From the IMG/VR virus record IMGVR_UViG_3300046003_006680, positions 1 through 29,088 of that record: 29,088 nucleotides of DNA. One strand, written 5' to 3'. The notes under the pieces are model-generated. The model did not search any database. It was not told the DNA's origin and saw nothing but the letters and a program-made list of their open reading frames with translations. This document shows, in pieces, positions 8,395 through 15,460 of the stretch. The first letter of the stretch is position 1; every line of letters starts with the position of its first letter. A program made the position numbers and the translations under genes. Source of the stretch: a virus.

Positions 8395-9699
8395 TTATAT
8401 AGATTTTACAAAACGTGATTTAATCCCTTCTTTTTCATCTTTTAATACTTTAATCATATCTTTTAAATCATATGATGCTTGCCCTCCAACTATTAATGCT
8501 ACTGAATCGGGGGTGTCTGTCCCTATAGGATAATTTCTTGTATGCTTAATTATTTCTGATAGGCCTTGTACTATAGTAACTAGATCTATTAGTAATTCAA
8601 CAGTTTTATCCCCCCTTAAGATAGGTTGTTCACCACCTTCACTTTCATTTATCCCTAATCTTATTTCATTAGCAGACATATAAATTTTATTAGATTCTAA
8701 ATTTATACTTTCATTAGAAAATAAACCTACTGATCTATTAGCACTTATTAAAACATCATTGTTTTGGGCATCTATTATTATTCTATCTGAATTAAGTAAA
8801 ATTTGTGGAGCTATATATGAAGTTGTTGATAATGGAGGGAATAAACCTGAATATGAAGTAAATTCTTGTCCTTTATTTTTTAAACCAGAAAGAGAATATG
8901 GAAGAGCTTGAGTTGAAGTTAAATAAATAGATGATAAATCATTTTGAATGTTTTCAGTAATAGGTTCTGCTCCAAATCCATTAGCTCTTTTATCTTGACC
9001 ATTTCTTATAATAGTAATAGGATCACCTGAAGGACCTGATGATGACCATAAATTTGCAAGTTTACTTTTTGATCGGGCTGTACTACTAAATCTTATACTG
9101 TTTCCCCATCGACCTTCATAAATTACATCTCCTGAGTAGGGCATTAATGGGTGGATGTTACTTTTTTCAATAAAAGTATTTTGACTAATACTATTAATAG
9201 AATTTAAAGGTATTTCTTGAATTGTATTATTAGGAATATTAAAAGCTCCTGCTTCTACTTGAGCATAACTTAAATTTTGTGAAGGTGGAGTTAAATTAGT
9301 TGTTGTTGTTGGAAATGGACTTGCATTTGGAGATATCATTCCCCAAACAGGGATTATTTCAGCATAAACAAACGAACCTACTGGGTTATTAGGGGTAATG
9401 TGTTTATAAGCTTTTACATATTCATTTATTAAAGGAGTTTTAGTTACTCCATTAAATGCTGGTCTAGCAGTAAAAATATTATTAGTAACAGATCCATCTA
9501 TATTAGTTTGATTACCAATTACTGTTCCTAATTGACTAAATCCACCTAATGGATCCCAAAGACTATGATTTTCATCTAAAATAATATCTGTAACTCTTAA
9601 TATTATTTCTTTATTAACATTTTTTGAATTATTAAGTTGCTTAGGATTCCCTAATGCACTTTTAGTCATTGCACCAAATCCAAAATTTCCAGTTGCCAT
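8395..9699 (-). CDS. Baseplate hub / central spike-like protein
   Basis: This 434-residue protein begins MATGNFGFGAMTKSALGNPK. Around residues 195-240 it reads YEGRWGNSIRFSSTARSKSK, then a GDPITIIRNGQ strand. This arrangement is seen in hub or spike proteins with an OB-fold domain (gp5 or VgrG-like). It is followed at about residues 310-345 by short repeats (NNDVLISANRSVGLFSNESI, then NLESNKIYMSA) like the beta-helical needle of gp5-type spikes. No lysozyme domain is visible, unlike T4 gp5. A tail-tip or hub role in cell-envelope penetration is inferred from these features and the position next to gp25/gp6. The first base overlaps the stop of the preceding gene. Confidence 0.7.
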   Translation of the reverse strand: MATGNFGFGAMTKSALGNPKQLNNSKNVNKEIILRVTDIILDENHSLWDPLGGFSQLGTVIGNQTNIDGSVTNNIFTARPAFNGVTKTPLINEYVKAYKHITPNNPVGSFVYAEIIPVWGMISPNASPFPTTTTNLTPPSQNLSYAQVEAGAFNIPNNTIQEIPLNSINSISQNTFIEKSNIHPLMPYSGDVIYEGRWGNSIRFSSTARSKSKLANLWSSSGPSGDPITIIRNGQDKRANGFGAEPITENIQNDLSSIYLTSTQALPYSLSGLKNKGQEFTSYSGLFPPLSTTSYIAPQILLNSDRIIIDAQNNDVLISANRSVGLFSNESINLESNKIYMSANEIRLGINESEGGEQPILRGDKTVELLIDLVTIVQGLSEIIKHTRNYPIGTDTPDSVALIVGGQASYDLKDMIKVLKDEKEGIKSRFVKSI

Positions 9700-10037
9700 T
9701 AGTCCTTAGGATTAAATTTTTTAACTTCAGATAATAATTGTGCTTTTTCATCATCAGTCATACCAAAAGATTCCTCTTCTGATTTTCCAGAAGATAAAGC
9801 ACGTTGAGCTATATTAACCATTTTAATTAATTGCTCATCATTTTTAATACCTAGTTCCATATATTCTTTAATTAATGGAACAATTAATGTAGCATCACCA
9901 ATATCGTTAATTAATGGTTTTAATTCACCAATAAGTGCAGAAATTTGAGCTTCCTTTTTCTTTTGGTTATCGTAAATTTCTTTTAAGAGATCAGAAAATT
10001 TTTTCTTACCCCAAATGTTAGATTCTAAATTATTCAT
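9699..10037 (-). CDS. Small helical protein of the virion module, unknown
   Basis: This 112-residue protein is wholly helical and charged, with no Cys, signal peptide or membrane segment. The C-terminal half contains ALSSGKSEEESFGMTDDEKA. It is the first gene of the virion block and overlaps the hub-like gene by one base, so it is presumably a structural accessory or assembly factor. It is preceded 16 nt upstream by the third CTATATTTATA box. I do not recognise the family. Confidence 0.7.
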   Translation of the reverse strand: MNNLESNIWGKKKFSDLLKEIYDNQKKKEAQISALIGELKPLINDIGDATLIVPLIKEYMELGIKNDEQLIKMVNIAQRALSSGKSEEESFGMTDDEKAQLLSEVKKFNPKD

Positions 10038-10053
10038 ATGAATATTTTTTGGG

Positions 10054-10064
10054 TATAAATATAG
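10054..10064 (-). promoter_or_regulatory. Candidate late-region promoter box (CTATATTTATA)
   Basis: This is the third copy of CTATATTTATA, in the 34-nt gap after the sigma-factor gene and 16 nt before the ATG at 10037. The position fits a promoter for the whole virion operon. Confidence 0.45.
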
Positions 10065-10071
10065 AAAAATA

Positions 10072-10809
10072 CTAAAGTTTAAAATTTGTATATCCTTGTT
10101 CTAAATAAAACAAATAATTTTTCTTAAATATTCCGTATAAAGATGTTGCTATTTTAGTAATTTTTGGTGTTTTAGCATCTGGGACCATCTCATGTATATA
10201 GATGTAAAGTGCTTTTTTATTAAAGATGTCAATTCCCTCTCGTTTACGAAACAACTCTAAAATTGCATCTGCAATCTTAGCATCATATGGTTTAGGGAAG
10301 ATTTTATATATGTTTAAACTAACGAATTCAACGTATTCATCCATAAAATTAGATAAACGATCATTTGAAGATGATTGATCTAATGTATATGAATGGGTAT
10401 CGTCTTTTTCTAATTCATCCGTAGAAACTTTTTTAACTTTGCTTTTGTAGTTTTTATCGTTGTACAAAATACACCAACGTTTAACAATAGTGCCAAAGTA
10501 AGAATATGCTTTAGCCCCTTTTCTTGGATCAAACAAATGAATTTTTGAAAGTAAGAATACAATGATTTCATGTTGTAAATGTTCTAGATTATCTACCTCA
10601 GTATGGTAGAATTTAAATGTGTGGATAATATTTTGAGTAAGTTTAAAAAACGCATAGTGAATTTTTTCTTCATATATACCACTCCGAATTACTGGGTCAG
10701 AGGTATTATTGTATAATACAATAGCGTCTTCTGTCTCTTGAGTAAAGTAATTTTTGCTTACTTTCTTTTTTGGAGACACTTTAGTTTGATTTTCTGAGAT
10801 TAAATTCAT
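10072..10809 (-). CDS. RNA polymerase sigma factor, T4 gp55-like (late transcription)
   Basis: The preferred start at 10809 gives 245 residues beginning MNLISENQTKVSPKKKVSKN. An upstream in-frame ATG at 10884 would overlap the previous gene by over 100 nt. YFTQETEDAIVLYNNTSDPV, then a helical IYEEKIHYAFFKLTQNIIHTF region, resembles gp55-family N-termini. LEHLQHEIIVFLLSKIHLFD, then PRKGAKAYSYFGTIVKRWCI, is a sigma region 2 core, with the aromatic-rich helix that melts the -10 element. In T4, gp55 directs host RNA polymerase to late promoters (TATAAATA) together with the sliding clamp. It lies immediately upstream of the virion operon. The C-terminal 90 residues are longer than in T4 gp55 (185 residues). 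Confidence 0.8.
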   Translation of the reverse strand: MNLISENQTKVSPKKKVSKNYFTQETEDAIVLYNNTSDPVIRSGIYEEKIHYAFFKLTQNIIHTFKFYHTEVDNLEHLQHEIIVFLLSKIHLFDPRKGAKAYSYFGTIVKRWCILYNDKNYKSKVKKVSTDELEKDDTHSYTLDQSSSNDRLSNFMDEYVEFVSLNIYKIFPKPYDAKIADAILELFRKREGIDIFNKKALYIYIHEMVPDAKTPKITKIATSLYGIFKKNYLFYLEQGYTNFKL

Positions 10810-11059
10810 TGAGGATTTCCTGTACTTTAAGTATTGATTGAAATATAACCCCAACTTCATCGTCTTTTTCAAAAACTCCACCACGGTCTAACTCTTTTAA
10901 TTTCTTACCAGAGATTTCAATGGTTCGAGATAAATTATCTAAATACGTTAGATAACCCGCAAGTATGTCTTCTTGCTTTTCATTTTTTTTAAGTAAATTA
11001 AAAGTAGTAAATCCTAGAATTACTACTAATGTTGCTAAAATACATAATATAACTATCAT
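10781..11059 (-). CDS. Small single-pass membrane protein
   Basis: This 92-residue protein begins MIVILCILATLVVILGFTTF, one clear transmembrane segment at residues 1-22. A charged, helical, probably coiled-coil tail of about 65 residues follows. The topology is probably N-out with the tail in the cytoplasm. It overlaps the HD-domain gene by four bases (ATGA) and the sigma gene by 29 bases, so the three are translated from one message. Function is unknown. A spanin-like or inner-membrane accessory role is possible but unsupported. Confidence 0.75.
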   Translation of the reverse strand: MIVILCILATLVVILGFTTFNLLKKNEKQEDILAGYLTYLDNLSRTIEISGKKLKELDRGGVFEKDDEVGVIFQSILKVQEILNEFNLRKSN

Positions 11060-11850
11060 AAGCTGTTAAATATATTTTTTAAACCTTCACTTTTAAATGA
11101 ACCTAAAGCTTTGGTTTTGGTTGATAATTTTTTAGACATGTTTGGTTTATTCCCCAATGTAAAATTAGTATTTTGCTTATCCCCGGACTTTTTATTTTCT
11201 TTTAATCTAGGTAACCATTCACGTTCAAATTCAATACGTGCTGCCATTAAATCTGCCTGATGTAAGATAAAAGGTAATGAAGTTCTTGGTTTTTGCTCTG
11301 GCATATAAGGCATTAAGTATTTTTCATTTGCTTTATCATATAAACCATCATGTGTTTGAATAGCAATCATTTCATTAAAGGTATAAGATATACCATGTGA
11401 TTGAAGTAAAAATAAACCTCTATCTGGAACCGAAGCAAATGGAACTTTAGTATTGAACATATAATCCTCTCCTAATTTTTCACGTCTCCAATTATCGGTC
11501 TGGGGTATATATGATTCTTCATCTTCACTTCCCATTTTACCTAAATCATGATTCAGTGCTGAAAATACAAGCTCTTCAATTGTAAAAGTAGACATGTCAC
11601 ATCCTTCATCATTCCATAGTTCAGCCTGCTTAATAGCACATCGAATAACGCGTAAAACATGTTCTACATATCCTCCGGGGAAAGCATTATGGTATTCTTT
11701 TTTATGCGCGGCAGGCATTAACATTAAACGGTCTGCATATTGCTCATAAAATTCTAGTAATTTATCTTTACGAGGTTCAGAAATATATTCATTAATATAA
11801 TCCATTAATTCATTCCAATTTTCTTGGATCTGTTCTGGGGTTAGATTCAT
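11056..11850 (-). CDS. HD-domain metal-dependent phosphohydrolase
   Basis: This is a 264-residue protein. FPGGYVEHVLRVIRCAIKQA supplies the first HD-motif histidine (near residue 80), and ALNHDLGKMG (near residue 111) supplies the central His-Asp pair. Further conserved positions follow at QSHGISYTFNEMIAIQTHDG and in LPFILHQADLMAARIEFERE. This is the arrangement of HD-superfamily hydrolases acting on nucleotides, cyclic nucleotides or nucleic-acid ends. The basic, Lys-rich C-terminal 45 residues (MSKKLSTKTKALG) may contact nucleic acid. The substrate cannot be read from sequence. It is the first gene of the sigma operon. Confidence 0.85.
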   Translation of the reverse strand: MNLTPEQIQENWNELMDYINEYISEPRKDKLLEFYEQYADRLMLMPAAHKKEYHNAFPGGYVEHVLRVIRCAIKQAELWNDEGCDMSTFTIEELVFSALNHDLGKMGSEDEESYIPQTDNWRREKLGEDYMFNTKVPFASVPDRGLFLLQSHGISYTFNEMIAIQTHDGLYDKANEKYLMPYMPEQKPRTSLPFILHQADLMAARIEFEREWLPRLKENKKSGDKQNTNFTLGNKPNMSKKLSTKTKALGSFKSEGLKNIFNSL

Positions 11851-11868
11851 AACTTTTATTTTGGTTTA

Positions 11869-12036
11869 TTAATTTTCTCTTTCAACAATTGATTGAGCGT
11901 CTTCCCTCAATTCTAATACTTCTTGTAATATTAATTTTGCTTTTTCTAAATCTCTTTCGTTCAAAGCATTTCTTAAAACTTTTAACCGGTTTTCAATAGA
12001 CTCCATCCGTCTCAATAATAATTCTTTATTTTTCAT
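11869..12036 (-). CDS. Small coiled-coil protein, 55 residues
   Basis: ATG 12036 to TAA 11869 encodes MKNKELLLRRMESIENRLKV and a continuing charged helix that ends VEREN. The heptad-like Leu/Ile spacing suggests a single coiled coil. It starts after an A/T-rich leader and ends 19 nt before the HD-domain gene, so it probably leads that operon. There is no family assignment. Confidence 0.65.
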   Translation of the reverse strand: MKNKELLLRRMESIENRLKVLRNALNERDLEKAKLILQEVLELREDAQSIVEREN

Positions 12037-12120
12037 TTTATTTTATTTGATTATTTAATTTTTATCTATATATTTCAACCCTTTTAAAATCAAAATATGA
12101 TTAAAGGTAATAACTTTCTT

Positions 12121-12561
12121 TTACTTAGCCAAGCATTTTTCAATAAAATCTTGTATTTTTTTAAGAAAAGCACATTTTTCATACTCTTCGGTACTTTCAA
12201 AGTAATTAATAGACAATTTTACCGCAACAAGAAACTCATCACTTGCATAATTACTTAAAGCAAGTTTCCATTCCTTATTTCTAATTTTGCAACTTTGAAT
12301 CCAATAATATGCTCTTGTATACATCATATATTCTCCAGCGTCATCAACCCCTTTCATATCTAATTCAGGATCAGATTTAGAAAAGAATTTTAAAACTTGC
12401 TTTTTAAATACAGTACCATTCATGATTAATTTTTTAAACATACCAAGTTTAAAATGAGGAGAATCCTTATATTCACTTATATCCTCTAAAATCTTCCCAG
12501 TTTCTTTATTTGTTCCATCATCAGGAAACCCAAACATAGCAAATATTCCATTAATTGACAT
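12121..12561 (-). CDS. Unknown protein, 146 residues
   Basis: The protein begins MSINGIFAMFGFPDDGTNKE and is a soluble mixed alpha protein. Aromatic-rich helices occur at residues about 78-100 (GEYMMYTRAYYWIQSCKIRN), and it ends IEKCLAK. There is no membrane segment. It is separated by 84 nt from the small coiled-coil gene downstream and by 68 nt from the GIY-YIG-like gene upstream. I do not recognise the family. Confidence 0.7.
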   Translation of the reverse strand: MSINGIFAMFGFPDDGTNKETGKILEDISEYKDSPHFKLGMFKKLIMNGTVFKKQVLKFFSKSDPELDMKGVDDAGEYMMYTRAYYWIQSCKIRNKEWKLALSNYASDEFLVAVKLSINYFESTEEYEKCAFLKKIQDFIEKCLAK

Positions 12562-12629
12562 ACTTATATGTATATATTATTTTAAAATTAAATCCACGTG
12601 TTAATATGTTGATTAATCATAAATAAATA

Positions 12630-13082
12630 TTAAAGGTATTTTTTTCCTATTTTTTCAATAATACTTTTAGCTTCCTCTAGGGTAACTCGAAAAAATTCCC
12701 TTTGTTTATTTACACGTTCCGATTTAAAGAACTTGTGTACCTCGGATTCAATACGCTCACCTTTATAACATTTATAAGCCCATTCAACTTCATAACCTAA
12801 TGGAATTCCTGTTCCTCTACTTAATTGAATTGCTCTATTAAAGGGGTCACTTTTAGTATAACCGATTTTCAACATTCCCGGCATCGCAGGATTAGATAAG
12901 ACATAAACCCATTCATCACCATCCTTGCCAACATAAAGACCTCGTTTTTTACACGTGTAATACGTTAATTCATCCCAACCATCACTTAATGTTTTAATAG
13001 TAAAATATGCAGGGGGGTTATTTGAGTAATCTTCCGAACAAGGAATAAATTCTTTAGCTTCTTCTTCAGTTAAACGTTCCAT
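12630..13082 (-). CDS. T5orf172 / GIY-YIG-type domain protein
   Basis: This is a 150-residue protein. Residues about 55-145 carry the GIY-YIG-superfamily pattern of the T5orf172/MUG113 group: WVYVLSNPAMPGMLKIGYTK, then a DPFNRAIQLS helix, then ESEVHKFF and REFFRV. The YVLSN and KIGYT strands, the Arg of the following helix and the late Glu/His match nuclease-fold positions. Members are often called phage endonuclease-like, but activity is not assured. It may be a solo nuclease or a DNA-repair or host-interference protein. Its ATG region is four bases from the next upstream gene's stop. Confidence 0.75.
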   Translation of the reverse strand: MERLTEEEAKEFIPCSEDYSNNPPAYFTIKTLSDGWDELTYYTCKKRGLYVGKDGDEWVYVLSNPAMPGMLKIGYTKSDPFNRAIQLSRGTGIPLGYEVEWAYKCYKGERIESEVHKFFKSERVNKQREFFRVTLEEAKSIIEKIGKKYL

Positions 13083-13085
13083 AAC

Positions 13086-13322
13086 TTAAAATCTAGCTCC
13101 GGAACCTTTATACCATGGTAAGCCTTCTCTGCTTTGTAACATTTCCTTCCACTTCTCCTCCGTATATTTGATTCCATTTATATAATATTCTCTTTTACGG
13201 TTATTACCCTCAGGTATTAAAGCGGGTCCTTCCCAATTGTGTAACTTACCATCAAACGTGTACATTATAGTGCCATCTGAGGTTGTTAACTTTTTTGAGG
13301 GTTTATATGATTTATTCTCCAT
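13086..13322 (-). CDS. Small phage protein with 'LHNWEGPA...YYINGIKY' motif
   Basis: This 78-residue protein contains TIMYTFDGKLHNWEGPALIP, then KREYYINGIKYTEEKWKEML. The pattern of Gly, Leu-His, Asp/Glu-Gly-Pro-Ala, then Tyr-Tyr-x-Asn-Gly recurs in small proteins of many phages and resembles a single YwqK/MORN-like beta repeat. No biochemical role is known to me. It overlaps the upstream membrane-protein gene by 11 nt. Confidence 0.65.
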   Translation of the reverse strand: MENKSYKPSKKLTTSDGTIMYTFDGKLHNWEGPALIPEGNNRKREYYINGIKYTEEKWKEMLQSREGLPWYKGSGARF

Positions 13323-13593
13323 CGGTAAATGATTTTAGTGATTGTTTAATATCTGAGATTTCTAGGGCATGGACTGCAGCGGTTAGTCCAAAACCAAACA
13401 CCATTAATGATGAGCTACATATCATTATTTGTATGTCTAGTGGGGAATGAAACACATTCATTAATGGCTCCCAATTATTTCCAAATCCAATAAGGAGTAA
13501 TAGTTGAGAAGCAACCATTGTACTATTTGAAATTAATAGGAGTAAATGTCTTTTAATTTCTTGTTTAAGTGATTTAATTTTTTCTTCTTTCAT
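13312..13593 (-). CDS. Small membrane protein with two transmembrane segments
   Basis: This 93-residue protein has a basic N-terminus (MKEEKIKSLKQEIKRHLLLL) followed by two hydrophobic segments at about residues 16-37 and 50-75 (IMICSSSLMVFGFGLTAAVH). The tail ISDIKQSLKSFTDGE is charged. It would form an inner-membrane hairpin with both ends cytoplasmic. A TTCGTATATT-type promoter lies 18 nt upstream. Function is unknown. Confidence 0.7.
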   Translation of the reverse strand: MKEEKIKSLKQEIKRHLLLLISNSTMVASQLLLLIGFGNNWEPLMNVFHSPLDIQIMICSSSLMVFGFGLTAAVHALEISDIKQSLKSFTDGE

Positions 13594-13610
13594 GACCTTT
13601 ATTTTTAATT

Positions 13611-13634
13611 ATTTTTATACAATTAATATACGAA
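13611..13634 (-). promoter_or_regulatory. Array promoter, most divergent copy
   Basis: TTCGTATATT, a 4-nt gap and GTATAAAAAT precede the gene starting at 13593. A GGAAT box exists upstream but is 26 nt from TTCG, not 23. This is the only copy out of register and the only one in the module to the left of the GC-rich island. Confidence 0.6.
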
Positions 13635-13671
13635 TAAAGAATGAAAAAGCCTAGGATTCCTGGGTATATTT

Positions 13672-13833
13672 TTAATAAAAAAATTGGTCTAGTTGATTTG
13701 GTTTAATTTTAACTTCTTTAGTACATTGGAAAATGTGTTTAAACATTTCAATTATAGACATTCCCCCACAAAGTAGGATTCCAACATAACCTAATGTAAG
13801 ATAAAATGGTATTTTGATTATTCTGTATATCAT
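13672..13833 (-). CDS. Small membrane protein, 53 residues
   Basis: ATG 13833 to TAA 13672 encodes MIYRIIKIPFYLTLGYVGIL, then LCGGMSIIEMFKHIFQCTKE. One transmembrane helix spans about residues 8-28, with a short soluble tail ending QFFY. The stop lies 38 nt upstream of the promoter of the next gene. I find no array-type promoter in front of it. It is plausible by composition and spacing only. Confidence 0.5.
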   Translation of the reverse strand: MIYRIIKIPFYLTLGYVGILLCGGMSIIEMFKHIFQCTKEVKIKPNQLDQFFY

Positions 13834-14033
13834 GGTATTCGTTTAATATACATATATATCCTGTTATAGACACGCATTTTTTTTGAAAAGAAGGATTTGG
13901 GATTTTTGGATTTTTACATTTTTTGCGGATTTTGAAATTTGGGGTACATTGTGGGGATATATAAGTTAAATATATAAGGATATACAATGTCGATGGGTGA
14001 AGAGTTGTAGTCGATGAGTTAAGTCATATAATT
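13834..14033. other. Intergenic stretch, no supported gene
   Basis: AT-rich, with T- and G-biased runs such as TTTTTTTTGAAAAG and GGATTTGGGATTTTTGG. A same-strand frame of 79 codons crosses it, but its composition (CTPNFKIRKKCKNPKIPNPS) and its spread over the neighbouring gene argue against coding. Nothing else is recognised. Confidence 0.5.
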
Positions 14034-14300
14034 CGCGGACCACCACACCCCGCGCCATATTGACGGCGGCGCGCGTGGGGCGGTATGACCATATTACGCC
14101 CATATATATACCGCCATACGCCGTACCGCCCGCCACCCTTATACCAGGGTCTCCGGTCTCGGGTCTTACAGGGTCACAGGGATCCCGGGTCACGGGTCAC
14201 CATGGGTTACAGGGTCACATGGTCACGGGTCTTACTGGGTCACAGGGTTACTGGGTTATCGGGTCTATTACCCGTGTTTTCTCCATCACCCGTATCTCCA

Positions 14301-14343
14301 GGGTCATCATGGTCACAGGGTCTCGGGTCACCATGAGTCACCA
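14301..14343 (+). repeat. 43-bp direct repeat, copy 1
   Basis: Exact match to 14405-14447, beginning GGGTCATCATGG and ending CATGAGTCACCA. The flanking bases differ on both sides, so the repeat ends are exact. The copy-to-copy offset is 104 bp. Confidence 0.95.
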
Positions 14344-14356
14344 TGGTTATCGGGTC

Positions 14357-14379
14357 ACAGGGTTACCATCACCATGGTC
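14357..14379 (+). repeat. 23-bp direct repeat, copy 1
   Basis: Exact match to 14522-14544. It begins ACAGGGTTACC and ends CACCATGGTC. Confidence 0.95.
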
Positions 14380-14404
14380 TCGGGTCACCAGGATCTTGGG
14401 TCAC

Positions 14405-14447
14405 GGGTCATCATGGTCACAGGGTCTCGGGTCACCATGAGTCACCA
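14405..14447 (+). repeat. 43-bp direct repeat, copy 2
   Basis: Second exact copy of the 43-bp unit at 14301-14343. It points to recent duplication or recombination inside the island. Confidence 0.95.
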
Positions 14448-14521
14448 ACACCCGGGTCTCGGGTCATAGGGTTATCGGGTCACCCATCACCCGGGATCTC
14501 GAATCTCCCATCACCCGGGTT

Positions 14522-14544
14522 ACAGGGTTACCATCACCATGGTC
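14522..14544 (+). repeat. 23-bp direct repeat, copy 2
   Basis: Second exact copy of the 23-bp unit at 14357-14379. Confidence 0.95.
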
Positions 14545-14568
14545 ATCGGGTCTTGGGTTACCCTGGTC

Positions 14569-14736
14569 TTACCACGGGGGGGTATTGCGTTTGGATCCTA
14601 CCAGCACACCATCTTTAAAATAGTAGAAGGTTAACACCATATCATCTCCCATAACCGAGATATCACCATCATCCAGGTTACCGTCTATATTATAGATTCG
14701 GGCTCTGTTCTGTTCTATAAATTCTTCCATGCTCAT
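14569..14736 (-). CDS. Small protein at the edge of the GC-rich island, 55 residues
   Basis: ATG 14736 to TAA 14569 encodes MSMEEFIEQNRARIYNIDGN, an acidic middle (LDDGDISVMGDDM), a strand-like VLTFYYFKDGVLVGSK, and ends RNTPPW. A full array promoter precedes it. The last residues are encoded by the C-rich margin of the island (CCCCCCCG), so the original C-terminus may have been replaced when the island arose. Family unknown. Confidence 0.65.
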   Translation of the reverse strand: MSMEEFIEQNRARIYNIDGNLDDGDISVMGDDMVLTFYYFKDGVLVGSKRNTPPW

Positions 14737-14749
14737 ATCTTATCATTTT

Positions 14750-14794
14750 TATTTATACCACAATATACGAAACAGATTTTAATAATTATATTCC
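14750..14794 (-). promoter_or_regulatory. Array promoter for the 55-residue gene
   Basis: GGAATA, TTCGTATATT (23 nt start to start), then GTATAAATA. The GGA box overlaps the stop-codon region of the gene ending at 14786. Confidence 0.75.
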
Positions 14795-15091
14795 CGTTTT
14801 AGCCGTTAATACATCATCCATCATATCAATTAATTTGCCTAAGTGACCTTTACTGGCTAGTTGGTCTAAATTATACTCCTCAACCTCCCAATATGAACCA
14901 CAACACTCCCAACCACATGGATATTCTACCAATGTACCTAAGTAAACCAGATCATCCTTAAAATCGATCCCTCGAATGGTAAGCCCATCACTGATCTCCT
15001 CATTCCATAATTCATCCGCAAAATCAATATCCTTGATCTTACCAAAACCCTCAAATCCAATATATGCCAATCCATATTCTACAGCTGTCAT
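14786..15091 (-). CDS. Acidic protein of unknown function, 101 residues
   Basis: Begins MTAVEYGLAYIGFEGFGKIK and contains EYPCGWECCGSYWEVEEYNL, with three clustered Cys (C-x3-CC) near residues 59-64. The composition is strongly acidic. It starts four bases after the stop of the 49-residue gene upstream, so the two share one promoter. The Cys cluster may bind metal or be incidental. I do not recognise the family. Confidence 0.7.
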   Translation of the reverse strand: MTAVEYGLAYIGFEGFGKIKDIDFADELWNEEISDGLTIRGIDFKDDLVYLGTLVEYPCGWECCGSYWEVEEYNLDQLASKGHLGKLIDMMDDVLTAKTGI

Positions 15092-15095
15092 GTCT

Positions 15096-15245
15096 TTATT
15101 TTTTATTTATTATACCAATGTTTACCTTATCAATTGTGTACTGGTTCAACTCACACATCTCATCAAATGAGATTAAACCATTATTGAATGCTTTGATCAA
15201 ATCTTTTAACTGTTGACCGTAACTACTTTGAATTTTAAATTTCAT
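15096..15245 (-). CDS. Small helical protein, 49 residues
   Basis: ATG 15245 to TAA 15096 encodes MKFKIQSSYGQQLKDLIKAF, then NNGLISFDEMCELNQYTIDK and a short basic end. It is a soluble helical protein, the first gene after its array promoter and in operon with the acidic gene starting at 15091. Function unknown. Confidence 0.65.
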   Translation of the reverse strand: MKFKIQSSYGQQLKDLIKAFNNGLISFDEMCELNQYTIDKVNIGIINKK

Positions 15246-15258
15246 ATCTTATCATTTT

Positions 15259-15303
15259 TAATTATACCACAATATACGAACCTGAGATATGATCTCTATG
15301 TCC
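15259..15303 (-). promoter_or_regulatory. Array promoter for the 15245/15091 gene pair
   Basis: GGACATAG box, 23 nt, TTCGTATATT, 3 nt, GTATAATTA. The start context is GATATG. Confidence 0.75.
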
Positions 15304-15331
15304 TTAAATTAAACCAGAAATCAATGTAATG

Positions 15332-15460
15332 TAGTCAGGACAGGATTCGAACCTGTATGATAACTTATGAGCAGGTCTTTCACCGGGTTTCTCGAGGTTA
15401 CTCTGCGTTATCTTTACTTTTAACCTTTATTCATAGCGTCTACCATTCCGCCACCTGACT
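15332..15460 (-). tRNA. tRNA-Leu-like gene of abnormal length (about 129 nt), possible intron
   Basis: On the minus strand the ends form a perfect 7-bp acceptor stem (AGTCAGG/CCTGACT) with discriminator A and no encoded CCA. The T arm is perfect (ACAGG-TTCGAAT-CCTGT). The D arm, TGGCGGAATGGTAGACGC, is the typical type II (Leu) form. About 79 nt lie between D arm and T arm where a Leu tRNA has about 35-40. TATGA and TCATA could form an anticodon stem enclosing about 60 nt, which would mean an insertion of about 53 nt. An alternative pairing is GATAAC with GTTATC. I cannot assign the anticodon. An array promoter stands 14 nt upstream of the mature 5' end. Confidence 0.7.

Larger units (their letters stand above)
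14034..14600. repeat. GC-rich island of GGGTCAC/GGGTTAC/GGGTCTC-type imperfect repeats
   Basis: This block is far richer in G and C than any other part of the window. From about 14150 to 14575 the plus strand carries about 30 GGGT starts at 6-16 nt spacing, mostly continuing CAC, CTC, TAC, TTA or CAT, mixed with CCATGG, CATCACC and CCCGGG. It contains an exact 43-bp direct repeat (14301-14343 and 14405-14447) and a 23-bp one (14357-14379 and 14522-14544). Short palindromes are frequent (GGGATCCC, ACCATGGT, CCCGGG). The left part has an 8-bp perfect stem, GGCGGTAT/ATACCGCC, at 14080-14087 and 14108-14115. Open frames across it translate to low-complexity GSQG/VTGHHG-type peptides and are not believed. 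Confidence 0.85.

Noticed and set aside
10072-10884. Longer start for the sigma factor at 10884
   Set aside because: It would overlap the membrane-protein gene by over 100 nt, and the first 25 residues do not look like gp55. The ATG at 10809 fits the operon spacing.
13748-13987. 79-codon minus-strand frame MYILIYLTYISPQCTPNFKI
   Set aside because: It overlaps the better-supported 53-residue gene in another frame, has odd Cys/Pro/Lys composition and no promoter element.
14150-14575. Telomere-like (GGGTTA) or G-quadruplex array
   Set aside because: GGGTTA is only one of several interspersed words and not in tandem. The GGG runs are mostly 6-16 nt apart, giving loops too long for confident quadruplexes.
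14060-14618. Open frames of 80-126 codons on the plus strand and one of 75 on the minus strand in the GC-rich island
   Set aside because: They translate to low-complexity GSQG/VTGHHG-type strings that change frame freely, lack start signals and follow only from the absence of stops in GC-rich repeats.
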